Shown: piece by piece, positions 16,622 to 25,349 of the stretch
Layout of the letters: every line of letters starts with the position of its first letter
Numbering within the stretch: position 1 is the first letter of the stretch
Source of the DNA: JAWKXU01 sp964468045
Lineage (GTDB): Bacteria; Pseudomonadota; Alphaproteobacteria; Sphingomonadales; Sphingomonadaceae
Direction: 5' to 3'
Assembly (NCBI GenBank): GCA_964468045.1
Contig: CAYXTO010000002.1
Coordinates: 293,864 to 357,863, forward strand
Length of the DNA: 64,000 nt
Translations under genes and position numbers: made by a program
The notes under the pieces: generated by a model
Told to the model about the DNA's origin: nothing
Database searches by the model: none
Seen by the model: the letters and a program-made list of their open reading frames with translations, nothing else

Positions 16622-17005
16622 TCAGCCCCATTTCGTGTGTCGATAGACCAGAGTCGCATCGTCATTGAGACATGCGAAAGGCGCGATATGCTCCCTGAGC
16701 AGGGCTCGATCCCGCTCGGGAAGCCAGGCATCGGAACCATCGAGCATTTCGAGCATGGCGCGGAACGCATTGTCCGCCACGATGCTATTGGGGACCACAC
16801 ACCCCTCGCTGATATGTTCGTGAATGATACGGATGAGATCATCGTGATCCGCAGGGCTGCGATGCAATCCCAGCTTTGAACCGGCGTAGCGGACATAGCC
16901 ACGCTTGCCTTGGGCAATGATCGCGACGGCTCGATAGAGATTCTCCATCTCGCACTGGCGAATATATGGCTCGGGAGTTCCCGCGGCATGAAAGTGGCGC
17001 TGCAC
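16622..17005 (-). pseudogene. C-terminal part of the Mrr-like protein in a shifted frame
   Basis: This 127-codon frame opens at a GTG inside the preceding nuclease gene and reads as normal protein (RGYVRYAGSKLGLHRS, HEHISEGCVVPNSIVADNAF). In the overlap, the frame of the upstream gene degenerates into a Ser/Arg/Pro/Cys-rich tail typical of out-of-frame translation. One base too many in the GAAAG run near 17007 would explain it. Alternatives are a sequencing error, programmed frameshifting, or a separately translated GTG-started domain. Confidence 0.55.
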
Positions 17006-18710
17006 TTTCGATAATGCTTGCGGTCCAATTGCCGTGACGGATCAGCGGAGATTGACGCAAGTCACGAGCGACAAACAGATCATCGAGGCGCGCGGCAAAT
17101 TCATGGGTCCGTCTCGAATGAAATATCCGTTTCCAGCGCCCGCCGAAATGGCGCTCATAGACACGCCGCTTCACCTCCGGGAGCAGGACCTCGTTCAACC
17201 ATTGGAATGCGAATTCGCATGACCACCAGCCGCGGGGCGAGAATGCCTGGTCCGACAGCAGGTCGTGCGGCTGCCACAGCAGCACAACTTCATTTCTTCG
17301 CGAGAGCCCGTCGATCGGGGCTGCCTGGAATATACCGTGATAGCCAGCGTCGAAGTTCTCATTCGCCGTTTTGTGATAGGGTTTAAGCACCTCGCGGTTG
17401 CCATCGAACATGTGCCACGGGGAAGTGCCTTTCGAAAAGTCATGCTCCTCGGCAAAGCGCCCGAGCTCGTGCCAGACATCCTTGTTGATTGCGGCCAGGG
17501 CGACTTTCTTGCCTGCCCGCATGACGAACGGGAAATCCACTGCGGACCAGGCGATCTCGAGTGCGTTGAGCGCATTGCGCACGACGTCGGTCAGGAGGTC
17601 GGCTACTCCTGCGATTTCCTTCACGCCGTCACTTTCAAGCGAGAGCCGGCAATGGGGAAGGTCGACAATATGCTGATCCTCATCCGGTCGCGTCGTACCG
17701 ACAATGAAGCCCCGATATTGGCTCGTCGGGGGCGATCCTTGCCTGAACAGGAACCGCGTCAGGAGCCATTTGTGATCGACGGTGAGCGTTACGCCTTGCA
17801 TGTCGCGCGGGTTGAACGCGATTGCGGCAGAGGCATGCGAGAAACGCTGATCGGGAAGAATGGCGCTCAGGGAAAACCAGGGTCCTTTGAAATGCCAGCT
17901 GCTGCCGAATTGATCGATCTTTCGATAAGTTCCATCGACAGGGAGAGAGCTTAGCGTGTCGATATCTTCGGACCGGCCTTGCGAGGCCGATCCGGTTGGC
18001 TTCGTAAGGCTGTTCGGGTCGGATGCGGTGGTATGCTTACCATCGGATTGGGCGACGAAACCCCGAGCCCGGCGCGCCACCGGTTCGCGTGGATCGAAAA
18101 ATGACTTGTTCACCAATTCGACAAAGGACTGCTGTTGCATCCATAAGTTGGCGTAATGCTCGATGCTATGCCAGGGGAAGAATTTTGATAGGATGTCGGG
18201 ATAGGGCTGCACTTTTCGCGTAACGTCCATTGCCGTCCACAGTTCTCCATCTATTCCGGCTTCTCTCAGGCGTTGCCTTTCCTTTAACCATTGCTGCCAC
18301 AGCGTCGGGCCCGCAACTTTCTGGGCAAGAATGATCGTGAATTTGTGAGTTGATCCGGACCAATCGCCTTCCAGGAAATTGTCGACGGCCCTTGTCAATC
18401 GGGATGGCCTGAAATCCTTCCAGGCCTTGCACTCGAACACACTCAGCTTGTCGGGCTGCTGCTCATCGAAGGCAAACAGATCGATACCTCCTTGCTCGGT
18501 TTTGCCGCCGCCAACCTGCTGGCAGCCGATCAGGGTCTGGTCCTTTTTCAGCAGCCACCAGCAGAACTGTTCGAACGTCGTGGAATGCATGGGGGTGAAA
18601 TCCAGCACAGCTTCGCTGATCGGCGGCGCGGTCCTGACGGGTGAAACCACCGCCTCCTCGGCAAGATGTTCGGGCCATTCCTGGGGTAGATCGTGATTGG
18701 GAGCATTCAT
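16839..18710 (-). CDS. Mrr-like restriction-endonuclease-domain protein (frameshifted C-terminus)
   Basis: From ATG 18710 the frame gives 623 residues. Around residues 40-120 it carries a PD-(D/E)XK-type core: TTFEQFCWWLLKK, GGKTEQGGIDLFAF and SVFECKAWKDF, i.e. D...E-x-K as in Mrr/restriction-endonuclease-like domains. The remaining 480 residues are not recognised. A role in defence or DNA processing is inferred from the nuclease core. The last 50 or so residues appear out of frame (see 16622-17005), so the protein probably continued for a further 120 residues. An earlier in-frame start at 18845 lacks protein-like sequence. It stands alone at the border of an accessory region. Confidence 0.65.
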   Translation of the reverse strand: MNAPNHDLPQEWPEHLAEEAVVSPVRTAPPISEAVLDFTPMHSTTFEQFCWWLLKKDQTLIGCQQVGGGKTEQGGIDLFAFDEQQPDKLSVFECKAWKDFRPSRLTRAVDNFLEGDWSGSTHKFTIILAQKVAGPTLWQQWLKERQRLREAGIDGELWTAMDVTRKVQPYPDILSKFFPWHSIEHYANLWMQQQSFVELVNKSFFDPREPVARRARGFVAQSDGKHTTASDPNSLTKPTGSASQGRSEDIDTLSSLPVDGTYRKIDQFGSSWHFKGPWFSLSAILPDQRFSHASAAIAFNPRDMQGVTLTVDHKWLLTRFLFRQGSPPTSQYRGFIVGTTRPDEDQHIVDLPHCRLSLESDGVKEIAGVADLLTDVVRNALNALEIAWSAVDFPFVMRAGKKVALAAINKDVWHELGRFAEEHDFSKGTSPWHMFDGNREVLKPYHKTANENFDAGYHGIFQAAPIDGLSRRNEVVLLWQPHDLLSDQAFSPRGWWSCEFAFQWLNEVLLPEVKRRVYERHFGGRWKRIFHSRRTHEFAARLDDLFVARDLRQSPLIRHGNWTASIIESAAPLSCRGNSRAIYSPVRDGESLSSRRDHCPRQAWLCPLRRFKAGIASQPCGSR

Positions 18711-18932
18711 GGGAGCATGTTCTGCATTCGCCGGATTGAATGGGTTTCGTATCAGGCAGTTTTTGGGGAAGCACGAAACTTTGCATGCGCCGGGAAGGCG
18801 CCGCCCGCGAGGCCGATGTCCACACTTGGGATGCGCCCCCCGCACGCGATATCTTGCCAGCGATCGACGCGGTGGCGATACGTTTTACGATCTGCCGCTT
18901 GTTCGATAGAGACTGGGCAGGGGGAGATGTTC

Positions 18933-20330
18933 ATGCCGGTGGCCTATCGATCGCGATCCTTCCTGAGCCTGGCGCTTTCAGCGGCATTCGGCATTGCGGG
19001 GCCAGGCGAAGCGTCCGTTGCCGAAGATGCACCGGGCCCGACCTTCTCCGAGCGCGATAATCGCTATCCGTTTTACATGCCGATGGATGCTCTGCGCCCG
19101 CCGGCGATCACCCTGTTTATCAAGTGCGACGCCTCACGCGCCGCCGGGCAGGAAGTGTACGAAGGTCGCGATGCCGCTTCGCTCTACGGGCGCGCCGAGG
19201 ATGGTTACGAGTTCGTCTATGAAGCCGTCGACGGCGCTGGCCGCCCATGCGTATACCCCTTTACCCCCTGGTTGCCTCAGATCGTCGGCTCTCTTCAAGG
19301 GACGCAATACATTCTGCGTTCTTCCATTCCGGGCCGGCGGGTTACGTTCCGCACCGGCGGCCAATGGGCCACGGTCAACCCGCGCATGTTCGAGATCGGC
19401 GCGCAGCGGGTCCATTTCGAGATGCGCGACATCGAGCTGGATTTCCCTGGCGCCATCGAAGCCAAGGGCGCGCTTCATCTTGAGGTGGTCGGCACATCGC
19501 GGCCAGGATTGTTCACGGCCGTGGTCCGCCGATCGAAACTCTATGGCGGCAAGAATGCGCTGTTCGTGCCCAGTGGTGAAACCATGCTCTACGTCGAGGA
19601 CAGCGAGATCGCCGGCAATGTCGGCACCAACGTGGATCAGGAGCACAGCACTTACATCAACGGCACGCTGGTATCCCATTTCCGTAATTCCAGTTGGCGG
19701 GGCCAGCTCGCCTGGAAAGACATCGCGAGCGGCCATCAACTCAAGGACAAGGCCTATCTTCGCATCTATGAGAATGTGACGGTCTCGAACCTGCCCAATA
19801 CCCAACCACCTTCAGCGATGCCGCTGATCGATGTGTCTGCCTTCGGCTTTACCTGGTCGAACAACCTCAAATTGAAGCGCGTCGCGCCGGCGCAAGACCC
19901 ACGCGATACGCTGGTCGATCTGCGCACCGAGATCATCTATGGAGCGCCGGACCACTATCCCTGGAGCCTGCTGGCCAACACAAGCTGGCGCATGCCTGCA
20001 TCGCCTTTGTCGGTCCTGGACCAGGTCTACCTCTCGGTATTCCAGAACACTTCGGTCGAGAGCTTCCGTACCGAGCCTTATGTGTTTGCGCTGCGGCCGC
20101 AGGGAACCAGCCTCGTGCCAGGCGATACAGTAGTTCAAGGAAACGAGCGGACCACTCGGGCTCAGCAACGCATGGTGTCCCTGGCATTCAATACGACGGG
20201 CCGGATTGGGCGCGTCTATTCCCCGGAAGGTTGGACATTCACAGACCCCAAGCTTCCCGCGGAAGCGAATTGGGTGCTCGATCGTGATGCCTTCATCCGC
20301 CATGCGCTGAAGCTGATCGGTCGATACTAG
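18933..20330 (+). CDS. Secreted right-handed parallel beta-helix protein
   Basis: The protein has 465 residues from ATG 18933 (GGGGAG ribosome site); ATG 18927 is the alternative. A signal peptide (SFLSLALSAAFGIAGPGEA) directs export. The body has regular beta-helix turns: RVTFRTGGQWATV, RVHFEMRDIELDFPG, LFTAVVRRSKLYGGKNALF and MLYVEDSEIAGNVGTN. This resembles the pectate-lyase-like fold seen in polysaccharide lyases, adhesins and surface proteins. No recognisable catalytic triad is visible, so substrate and activity are unknown. Confidence 0.65.
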   Translation: MPVAYRSRSFLSLALSAAFGIAGPGEASVAEDAPGPTFSERDNRYPFYMPMDALRPPAITLFIKCDASRAAGQEVYEGRDAASLYGRAEDGYEFVYEAVDGAGRPCVYPFTPWLPQIVGSLQGTQYILRSSIPGRRVTFRTGGQWATVNPRMFEIGAQRVHFEMRDIELDFPGAIEAKGALHLEVVGTSRPGLFTAVVRRSKLYGGKNALFVPSGETMLYVEDSEIAGNVGTNVDQEHSTYINGTLVSHFRNSSWRGQLAWKDIASGHQLKDKAYLRIYENVTVSNLPNTQPPSAMPLIDVSAFGFTWSNNLKLKRVAPAQDPRDTLVDLRTEIIYGAPDHYPWSLLANTSWRMPASPLSVLDQVYLSVFQNTSVESFRTEPYVFALRPQGTSLVPGDTVVQGNERTTRAQQRMVSLAFNTTGRIGRVYSPEGWTFTDPKLPAEANWVLDRDAFIRHALKLIGRY

Positions 20331-20494
20331 GCATCCCCCGCTTTGGCGGTCATATTATCGCCACCGGAAGCGCGCCCGAGAGTGCCGTAACATATGTCGT
20401 GCTTTCGACAGGCCCTCACACAACTGCCATCCGGGACCCATCTACTGCCCTTACTGCCAAACCGGTCCTTTGGACGAGTCTCCTTTTACAGCGA

Positions 20495-20731
20495 TTAATC
20501 TGCGCGCGAGACCAACCTTTTTATAAGAAAAAACGCGATAATAAGCCATGGTCCAACAAAGAATATAGCAGAGCCTATATCTTCTATGCTCATGGAGATA
20601 AGCCTTTTAAATTCAAATACAGCTATCAAATTCTCCCATGACCCCAGATACAAGACTGCCAGAATATAAATAGGTGAAGTTAGAACGGCCCAAGTTCCGA
20701 TTATGATAAATAAATAATCAAGCTTACTCAT
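20495..20731 (-). CDS. Small two-helix membrane protein, putative immunity protein 2
   Basis: The 78-residue protein has two transmembrane helices and is paralogous to the one at 20865. Shared features are the opening K-x-D-(Y/W)-x-F, the IGTWA-x-x-T-x-PI block and GPW(L/I)II in the second helix. It has a clear GGAG site and its ATG overlaps the stop of a short upstream remnant (ATGA). It is AT-rich compared with the core genome. Position next to a broken RHS gene and duplication fit an orphan immunity gene; no direct proof. Confidence 0.65.
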   Translation of the reverse strand: MSKLDYLFIIIGTWAVLTSPIYILAVLYLGSWENLIAVFEFKRLISMSIEDIGSAIFFVGPWLIIAFFLIKRLVSRAD

Positions 20732-20826
20732 AATGATCTCCGCGCTTTGATTTGCTCTTGCGCATTTTTATAAGAAGCTTTGCGAGCGGCGTGCAACCGC
20801 AGCGTGAGGATTCCTGGAAGGGCTAT
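20728..20826 (-). pseudogene. Possible orphan toxin-tip remnant upstream of immunity protein 2
   Basis: In the frame ending at TGA 20728-20730 the sequence reads AARKASYKNAQEQIK just before the immunity gene, with stops a little further upstream. The Y-(N/K)-NAQ pattern resembles the end of the toxin tail at 21125 (RGAYNNAQRGKQ). This suggests a second, older toxin tip that was displaced and eroded. The similarity is short. Confidence 0.35.
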
Positions 20827-20864
20827 TTATGAGTTTTCGCATCTGTCGCTGTAATCCTATCCCG

Positions 20865-21125
20865 TCACCGGAATTTGCGAAGCCATTTGCTATTCCGAAG
20901 CCTCGTCGCGGCCTTTACTGTTATAAACAATATAATAATCCATGGTCCAGTTAACAAGATATTTGAATAAAATTCTCCATCACTACCTTTATTAAATATT
21001 CCAGTAAATATAGATGATATATAATCTTGAAAAGAAATGCTAAATCCATAACCTATGATAAATATCGGAATTGTAAATATTGCCCAGGTTCCGATTGCGA
21101 TCCAGAACCAATCACGCTTTCCCAT
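20865..21125 (-). CDS. Small two-helix membrane protein, putative immunity protein 1
   Basis: The protein has 86 residues from ATG 21125 (a GTG one codon earlier is possible). Two hydrophobic helices (WFWIAIGTWAIFTIPIFIIG and ILLTGPWIIILFITVKA) flank a polar loop, and the tail is basic. Its ATG shares a base with the stop codon of the toxin tail (TGATG), the tight coupling seen in toxin-immunity pairs. A membrane immunity protein would suit a membrane-active, phospholipase-like toxin. It is paralogous to 20495-20731. Confidence 0.68.
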   Translation of the reverse strand: MGKRDWFWIAIGTWAIFTIPIFIIGYGFSISFQDYISSIFTGIFNKGSDGEFYSNILLTGPWIIILFITVKAATRLRNSKWLRKFR

Positions 21126-21343
21126 CACTGCTTACCCCTTTGAGCATTATTGTAAGCGCCTCTGCCAAAACCAGCGCCGCCCGAGCTACTTAGCGCTTTG
21201 TAGTAGATGTACGCTGCCATGGAGCAGAACGATCCGCCTCTGATTTTGCATTCATCAAGGATCTTCTTGCCAAGTTGTTGATCACATTGCTCCTGAGATT
21301 TCCCTAGCGTCGCGTGGCACTTATCATGTTTATAGCACGGACC
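21125..21343 (-). pseudogene. RHS toxin C-terminal tip with phospholipase-A2-like motif, cut off by a stop codon
   Basis: Downstream of the TAA at 21344-21346 the same frame continues for 72 codons: GPCYKHDKCH, then cysteines spaced as in small disulphide proteins, then a Gly-rich tail ending at TGA 21125. The core CYKHDKC fits the C-x-x-H-D-x-C active-site pattern of phospholipase A2 families. The stop codon sits between the RHS core and this tip. It is therefore disrupted unless read through, or the TAA is a sequencing error. Confidence 0.6.
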
Positions 21344-21818
21344 TTAAAATGATGTAGCGGCGATGCCTTCTGGGATGCATTTGGAGTTACCTTCTGCATA
21401 GAGGAAGAGATTATTCTCCCCTTCGAGTCCAATCGGATCGGCTTGGACATAGCGCCCGGTGGTGGGATCATAGTCCCGATAGCGATTGTAGTAGAGATCA
21501 GGCAGCACCCGGCTCTGCCCCGGGAAGCCCGCCGTGAGATAGTCTTTGGGCGTAGTGGCAAGAGCGCCAACCGTATCGTCGGCGGAGGCGCCATATTCAC
21601 CGAGCACGCGGCAGTCCGCTGTATAGATGAACCGCCTTGTATCGGAGCCGCGCACCATCTCGACCCGATCGTCGAGCCCATTGTAGGCAAAGCTCAGCGC
21701 AGCCACATCGCTGCGGCTGTAGCCGGTAAGCCGGCCGTAACCGTCATAGGTTGTTGCCAGCGTCACATTGTCAGCACCGCTTGCCCGAGGGCGAAAATCA
21801 GGTTCAGCGAAGACTGAT
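21344..21818 (-). pseudogene. 3' fragment of an RHS-repeat toxin gene
   Basis: This frame encodes YD-type repeats (TTYDGYGRLTGYSRSD, RRFIYTAD) and the RHS core signature YYNRYRDYDPTTGRYVQADP, followed by IGLEGENNLFLYAEGN, which in full proteins precedes a variable toxin tip. Only about 150 residues of a gene family that normally exceeds 1000 residues remain. RHS similarity begins at about 21780, some 40 bases from the tRNA-Leu 3' end, so the 5' part was lost. The frame runs on into the tRNA, where it is meaningless. Confidence 0.8.
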
Positions 21819-21905
21819 TGGTGCGGTCGAGAAGACTCGAACTTCCACGGGCTTTCGCCCACAACGACCTCAACGTTGCGCGTCTACCAGTTCCGCCACG
21901 ACCGC
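21819..21905 (-). tRNA. tRNA-Leu (anticodon GAG)
   Basis: The acceptor stem GCGGTCG/CGACCGC, the anticodon stem CAACG/CGTTG around TTGAGGT (anticodon GAG), the long class II variable arm (TGGGCGAAAGCCC), the T arm with GTTCGAGTC and an encoded CCA are all present. RHS remnants begin directly downstream of its 3' end, as expected where tRNA genes serve as insertion sites. Confidence 0.95.
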
Positions 21906-22041
21906 AAAATCGACAAGGACCAGATCGGTCCCTGCGGGGTAGGAGCGCGCCCTTAGCAAGTAGATTTGCCCCCTGCAAGCGCCCATCGGCGAGATCGGGC
22001 GATCGGTTCGATTATGGCGCGATCCGGCGGTGAAGTGTGAC

Positions 22042-22923
22042 CTATTCGGGCTTCCAGCCGATTTCCGCGAACTTCGCCGAACGCGGGACATCGGTCACCG
22101 CCTCGTTGATCGAGACGCTTTCGCCGGGGGCGAGGCTGCGCTTGGGCGGAGCGACTTCCCAGCTATAGACGATGCGATCCCGCGCATCGCGCAGCACGAT
22201 CAGGATCGATGGCACGTCATGGGCGGTCTTGCCCACATTGGTCACGGTGCCGCTTGCTCCGAAAAATTCGGTGCCGTTGGGAAGGGTTCGCCGATCCTGC
22301 CTTTCGGCAGGGAAATCGAGCACCAGATCCGGCTGGGCCTGCGCGAAGGTGGGGCGGCTGACCGGCACCCAATCCGGCAGGCCCCAATAGCTTGCCGCCC
22401 CCACCAGGCCGACCGCGACAGCGGCGAAGATCGCTGCGGCGATCGTGAGTATCTTCAGCCTGTTGCGTCTTGGCCGGAATGGCGGCTCATGATCGAAATG
22501 GGAATAATCATCCTCATAATCGGCCGGCACGGATGGCGCCGCATCCACGTCCTCGCTCAGCGGCCTGGCGGCAAAGCTCGGAGGCGCGGCCACCGCGTCA
22601 TCCGCTTCCGGCGCCGGATCGACAGATTCCTCGATGGCGACGGCAGGTTCGGCCTGCGCAGTGCCTGCGATCCCGTCATCCGGTGACGCCGCGAAATTCT
22701 CGGTGAAGGCGGGGCGAGGAGAAGCCGCCTGTCCAGCATGGCCCTGCTGCGCGCCGGCGTCGGCGAGGGCCGGTTGGGGAGCCGTTGGCGGCGGTGTGAT
22801 TTCCGGACCTTCCTGGAACCAGCTGTGCCGGCATTTCGCACAGCGCACCGTGCGGCCTTCCACCCCGATGGCGCTGTCGGGAACGACATATCGCGTAGCA
22901 CAGGCGGGGCAGGCGATTATCAT
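22042..22923 (-). CDS. MJ0042-type zinc-ribbon protein with DUF3426-like domain
   Basis: The 293-residue protein opens with a zinc ribbon: CPACATRYVVP and then VRCAKCRHSW give two CxxC knuckles. A low-complexity Pro/Ala/Glu linker follows, then one transmembrane helix (about residues 156-176) and a C-terminal beta-rich domain with NVGKTAHDVPSILI. Such proteins are membrane-anchored and common in alphaproteobacteria next to ftsE-ftsX, as here. The exact function is unknown. Confidence 0.85.
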   Translation of the reverse strand: MIIACPACATRYVVPDSAIGVEGRTVRCAKCRHSWFQEGPEITPPPTAPQPALADAGAQQGHAGQAASPRPAFTENFAASPDDGIAGTAQAEPAVAIEESVDPAPEADDAVAAPPSFAARPLSEDVDAAPSVPADYEDDYSHFDHEPPFRPRRNRLKILTIAAAIFAAVAVGLVGAASYWGLPDWVPVSRPTFAQAQPDLVLDFPAERQDRRTLPNGTEFFGASGTVTNVGKTAHDVPSILIVLRDARDRIVYSWEVAPPKRSLAPGESVSINEAVTDVPRSAKFAEIGWKPE

Positions 22924-23146
22924 GCGCAGTTCTTAAGCATGAGTGGAGGAACGCAACAAGGTCGCAGCGCCTTCACCGGGCGCATATGAGCCCTTTATCC
23001 ACATCGCTTCCATTGCCTCATCCGGGCAACCCTTGCCCTGCTTCGTATGCAGCGATGGTTTTCAATTGACTCAACAGCGCTTATAGCCCGCCGGAAATGT
23101 CCCTGCGACGCGTAGCCTCCCTGCCCATGAGCCCGGTCCGGCCGCG

Positions 23147-23872
23147 ATGAGCGCCGAAGAAGATCATATCGTGCGTTTCGACAATGTCGGCTTGCGTTAC
23201 GGCACCGGCAAGGAAGTGCTCGGCGATATTTCCTTCACGCTTTATCCGGGCAGCTTTTATTTCCTGACTGGCGCGAGCGGCGCGGGCAAGACATCGCTGT
23301 TGCGATTGCTTTATCTCGCGCAACGGCCCTCGCGCGGGATGATCAGCATGTTCGGGACCGATGTGATCACTCTCCCGCGCGCGCGCCTCCCCGGCTTTCG
23401 CCGTAGGCTGGGCGTGGTGTTTCAGGATTTCCGGCTCGTCCCGCATCTTTCCGCCTATGACAATATCGCCCTACCATTGCGGGTGGCCGGCGTTCCGGAC
23501 GAGGATTTGCATCAGCCGGTTTCGGATATGCTGGACTGGGTGGGCCTGGTCGACCGGGCGGACGCGAAGCCCGCCACGCTTTCGGGCGGGGAGCAGCAGA
23601 GAGTGGCGATCGCGCGGGCGGTGATCGGCCGGCCCGATATGCTCATTGCCGACGAGCCGACCGGTAACGTCGACCCGGAAATGGCTGTCAAGCTGCTGCG
23701 CCTGTTCGAGGCGCTCAACCGCCTCGGCACGACCGTGGTGGTCGCCACGCATGATCTGCACTTGCTCAAGAAGGTGCCGGATTCCCTGATCATGCGGCTC
23801 GACAAGGGGCGCTTGAACGATCCTACCGGCGCGCTTCGCTATCCGCCTCGCCGTCCGGTCATGCCTGCATGA
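23147..23872 (+). CDS. ftsE: Cell division ATP-binding protein FtsE
   Basis: The 241-residue ABC ATPase has Walker A GASGAGKTS, signature LSGGEQQRVAIARA and Walker B LIADEPTGN. Together with FtsX it forms a division-associated complex that controls periplasmic peptidoglycan hydrolases at the septum. It overlaps ftsX by 4 bases (ATGA), which, with the partner's FtsX topology, separates it from LolD-type ATPases. The preceding 223-base intergenic stretch shows no gene and should carry the promoter. Confidence 0.93.
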   Translation: MSAEEDHIVRFDNVGLRYGTGKEVLGDISFTLYPGSFYFLTGASGAGKTSLLRLLYLAQRPSRGMISMFGTDVITLPRARLPGFRRRLGVVFQDFRLVPHLSAYDNIALPLRVAGVPDEDLHQPVSDMLDWVGLVDRADAKPATLSGGEQQRVAIARAVIGRPDMLIADEPTGNVDPEMAVKLLRLFEALNRLGTTVVVATHDLHLLKKVPDSLIMRLDKGRLNDPTGALRYPPRRPVMPA

Positions 23873-24813
23873 GCCAGGCGCCTGCATTCCTGCGCGGGGT
23901 GACCACGCGGCTGTCGGGGCTTGCCGGAAAGAGCGGCCGCCAGCTTCTGCCTCAGGCTCGCCTCGCGGGGCCGATGCTCTGGGTGATCGCAATCATGATC
24001 GCCCTGACCGTGGTGGCCGCGGCGGGCGGACTGGCTCTTGCCAATGTGGCGGGCCAGGCTCGCGGCGAATTGTCCGGCGCGGTAACCGTGCAGATCGTGG
24101 AGGCGGGCGCCGAAGCGCGCGAAGCCCAGGCCCGGGCTGCCCTGGCGCAGCTTGAGCGCATGTCCAGCGTGGCGGAGGTTGCGCGCGTGCCGGACGACGA
24201 AATCGGCGCCTTGCTGGCCCCCTGGCTCGGCGAGGCGAACCTCGGCGGCACGGGAGATGCCTCCATCGCCGTCCCTGCGCTGATCGATCTGCGCCTGAAT
24301 GGAGCTGCGGACGGCAGGGCGATCGCGGCCTTGCGCGGGGCGCTGGCCGAAGTGGCGCCCGCCGCGCGGGTCGATGCCCAGGCGGACTGGCTCAAGCCGG
24401 TCTTTTCCGCAATCCATTCGCTGCAATGGCTCGCCGCTTCCCTGATCCTGCTGCTTGCGGCAGCCACCATCGCTGCTGTCTGGCTTGCGGCCCGGTCTGC
24501 CCTCGGCACCAATCGTGAAACGATCGAGATCGTGCATCATCTGGGAGGGACGGATGCGCAGATCGCGCGCATCTTCCAGCGTTCGGTGGCGGTCGATGCC
24601 GCCCTTGGCTCCACTGCCGGGCTGGCCCTGGGGTTGATCGCCGTCGTCCTGATGGGCAGCCGCTTTGCCGCGCTCGGATCCGGCATGGTGACGGGCGGGG
24701 GCCTGCGTTGGCAGGATTGGCTGTTGATCGCCGCGATCCCGCTGGTCGGAACGGTGCTGGCGGCGCTGACCGCTCGCTTCACCGTCCTGGCGGCCCTGAG
24801 GCGCATGCTATGA
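23869..24813 (+). CDS. ftsX: Cell division protein FtsX
   Basis: The 314-residue membrane protein is the permease-like partner of FtsE. The first helix lies at about residues 34-60 (PMLWVIAIMIALTVVAAAGG), then comes a periplasmic loop of about 120 residues, and three further helices follow (WLAASLILLLAAATIAAVWL, LGSTAGLALGLIAVVLMG and WLLIAAIPLVGTVLAAL). FtsX is inactive as a transporter and transmits ATP-driven movement to the cell-wall hydrolase machinery. Overlaps with ftsE and with the next gene indicate an operon running through to plsC. Confidence 0.92.
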   Translation: MSQAPAFLRGVTTRLSGLAGKSGRQLLPQARLAGPMLWVIAIMIALTVVAAAGGLALANVAGQARGELSGAVTVQIVEAGAEAREAQARAALAQLERMSSVAEVARVPDDEIGALLAPWLGEANLGGTGDASIAVPALIDLRLNGAADGRAIAALRGALAEVAPAARVDAQADWLKPVFSAIHSLQWLAASLILLLAAATIAAVWLAARSALGTNRETIEIVHHLGGTDAQIARIFQRSVAVDAALGSTAGLALGLIAVVLMGSRFAALGSGMVTGGGLRWQDWLLIAAIPLVGTVLAALTARFTVLAALRRML

Positions 24814-25340
24814 TCCGGCGTATCCTCGCAGGGGCGGTGATCTTCTGGCTGCTTGGCTTCGTCCTGTTCTCGGTGGCGCTGCCCCAGCCGGTCGATGAGG
24901 GCAAGACCGATGCCGTGGTCGTCCCGACCGGATCGGGCGGGCGCATTGCAAGGGGGCTCGAGATCCTGCGCCGGTCGCAAGCCAGGAAGATGCTGGTGAC
25001 CGGGGTCGATCCGGAGGTGAAGCCAAGGGAATTCGCGGCCCAGTTCGGCGTGGAGCCGCAGTTGATGCAATGCTGCGTCACCCTGGGTGCAGAAGCCGCC
25101 GATACGCGCGGCAATGCGCTGGAGGCGGCGGATTGGGTCAAGCGGGAGAAATTGCGCTCGCTGCGTCTGGTGACAAGCGATTGGCATATGCGCCGGGCCG
25201 CATTGGAATTGCGGCGCGAGCTTCCGGATGACATCGAGCTGATCAAGGATGCGGTGGCCACCCAGCCGACGCTGCGCACCCTGTTTCTCGAATATAACAA
25301 GCTGCTTGCCAGCTTTCTGGCCCCCATTGCGCTGCGATAA
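24810..25340 (+). CDS. YdcF/SanA-like DUF218 protein
   Basis: The protein has 176 residues from ATG 24810, which overlaps ftsX by 4 bases; a longer frame lies inside ftsX. One N-terminal membrane anchor precedes a DUF218 domain with DAVVVPTGSGGRIARGLEIL, TRGNALEAADW and LVTSDWHMRRAALEL, the conserved core of YdcF/SanA/ElyC. Family members are linked to envelope integrity and peptidoglycan or lipid-carrier metabolism, which fits the ftsEX-plsC setting. Confidence 0.87.
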   Translation: MIRRILAGAVIFWLLGFVLFSVALPQPVDEGKTDAVVVPTGSGGRIARGLEILRRSQARKMLVTGVDPEVKPREFAAQFGVEPQLMQCCVTLGAEAADTRGNALEAADWVKREKLRSLRLVTSDWHMRRAALELRRELPDDIELIKDAVATQPTLRTLFLEYNKLLASFLAPIALR

Positions 25341-25349
25341 GGCTTCGCG

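Noticed and set aside
20399..20641. 80-codon forward ORF over the second immunity-like gene
   Set aside because: It is the complement of a better-supported membrane protein gene with a ribosome site, and its sequence is not protein-like.
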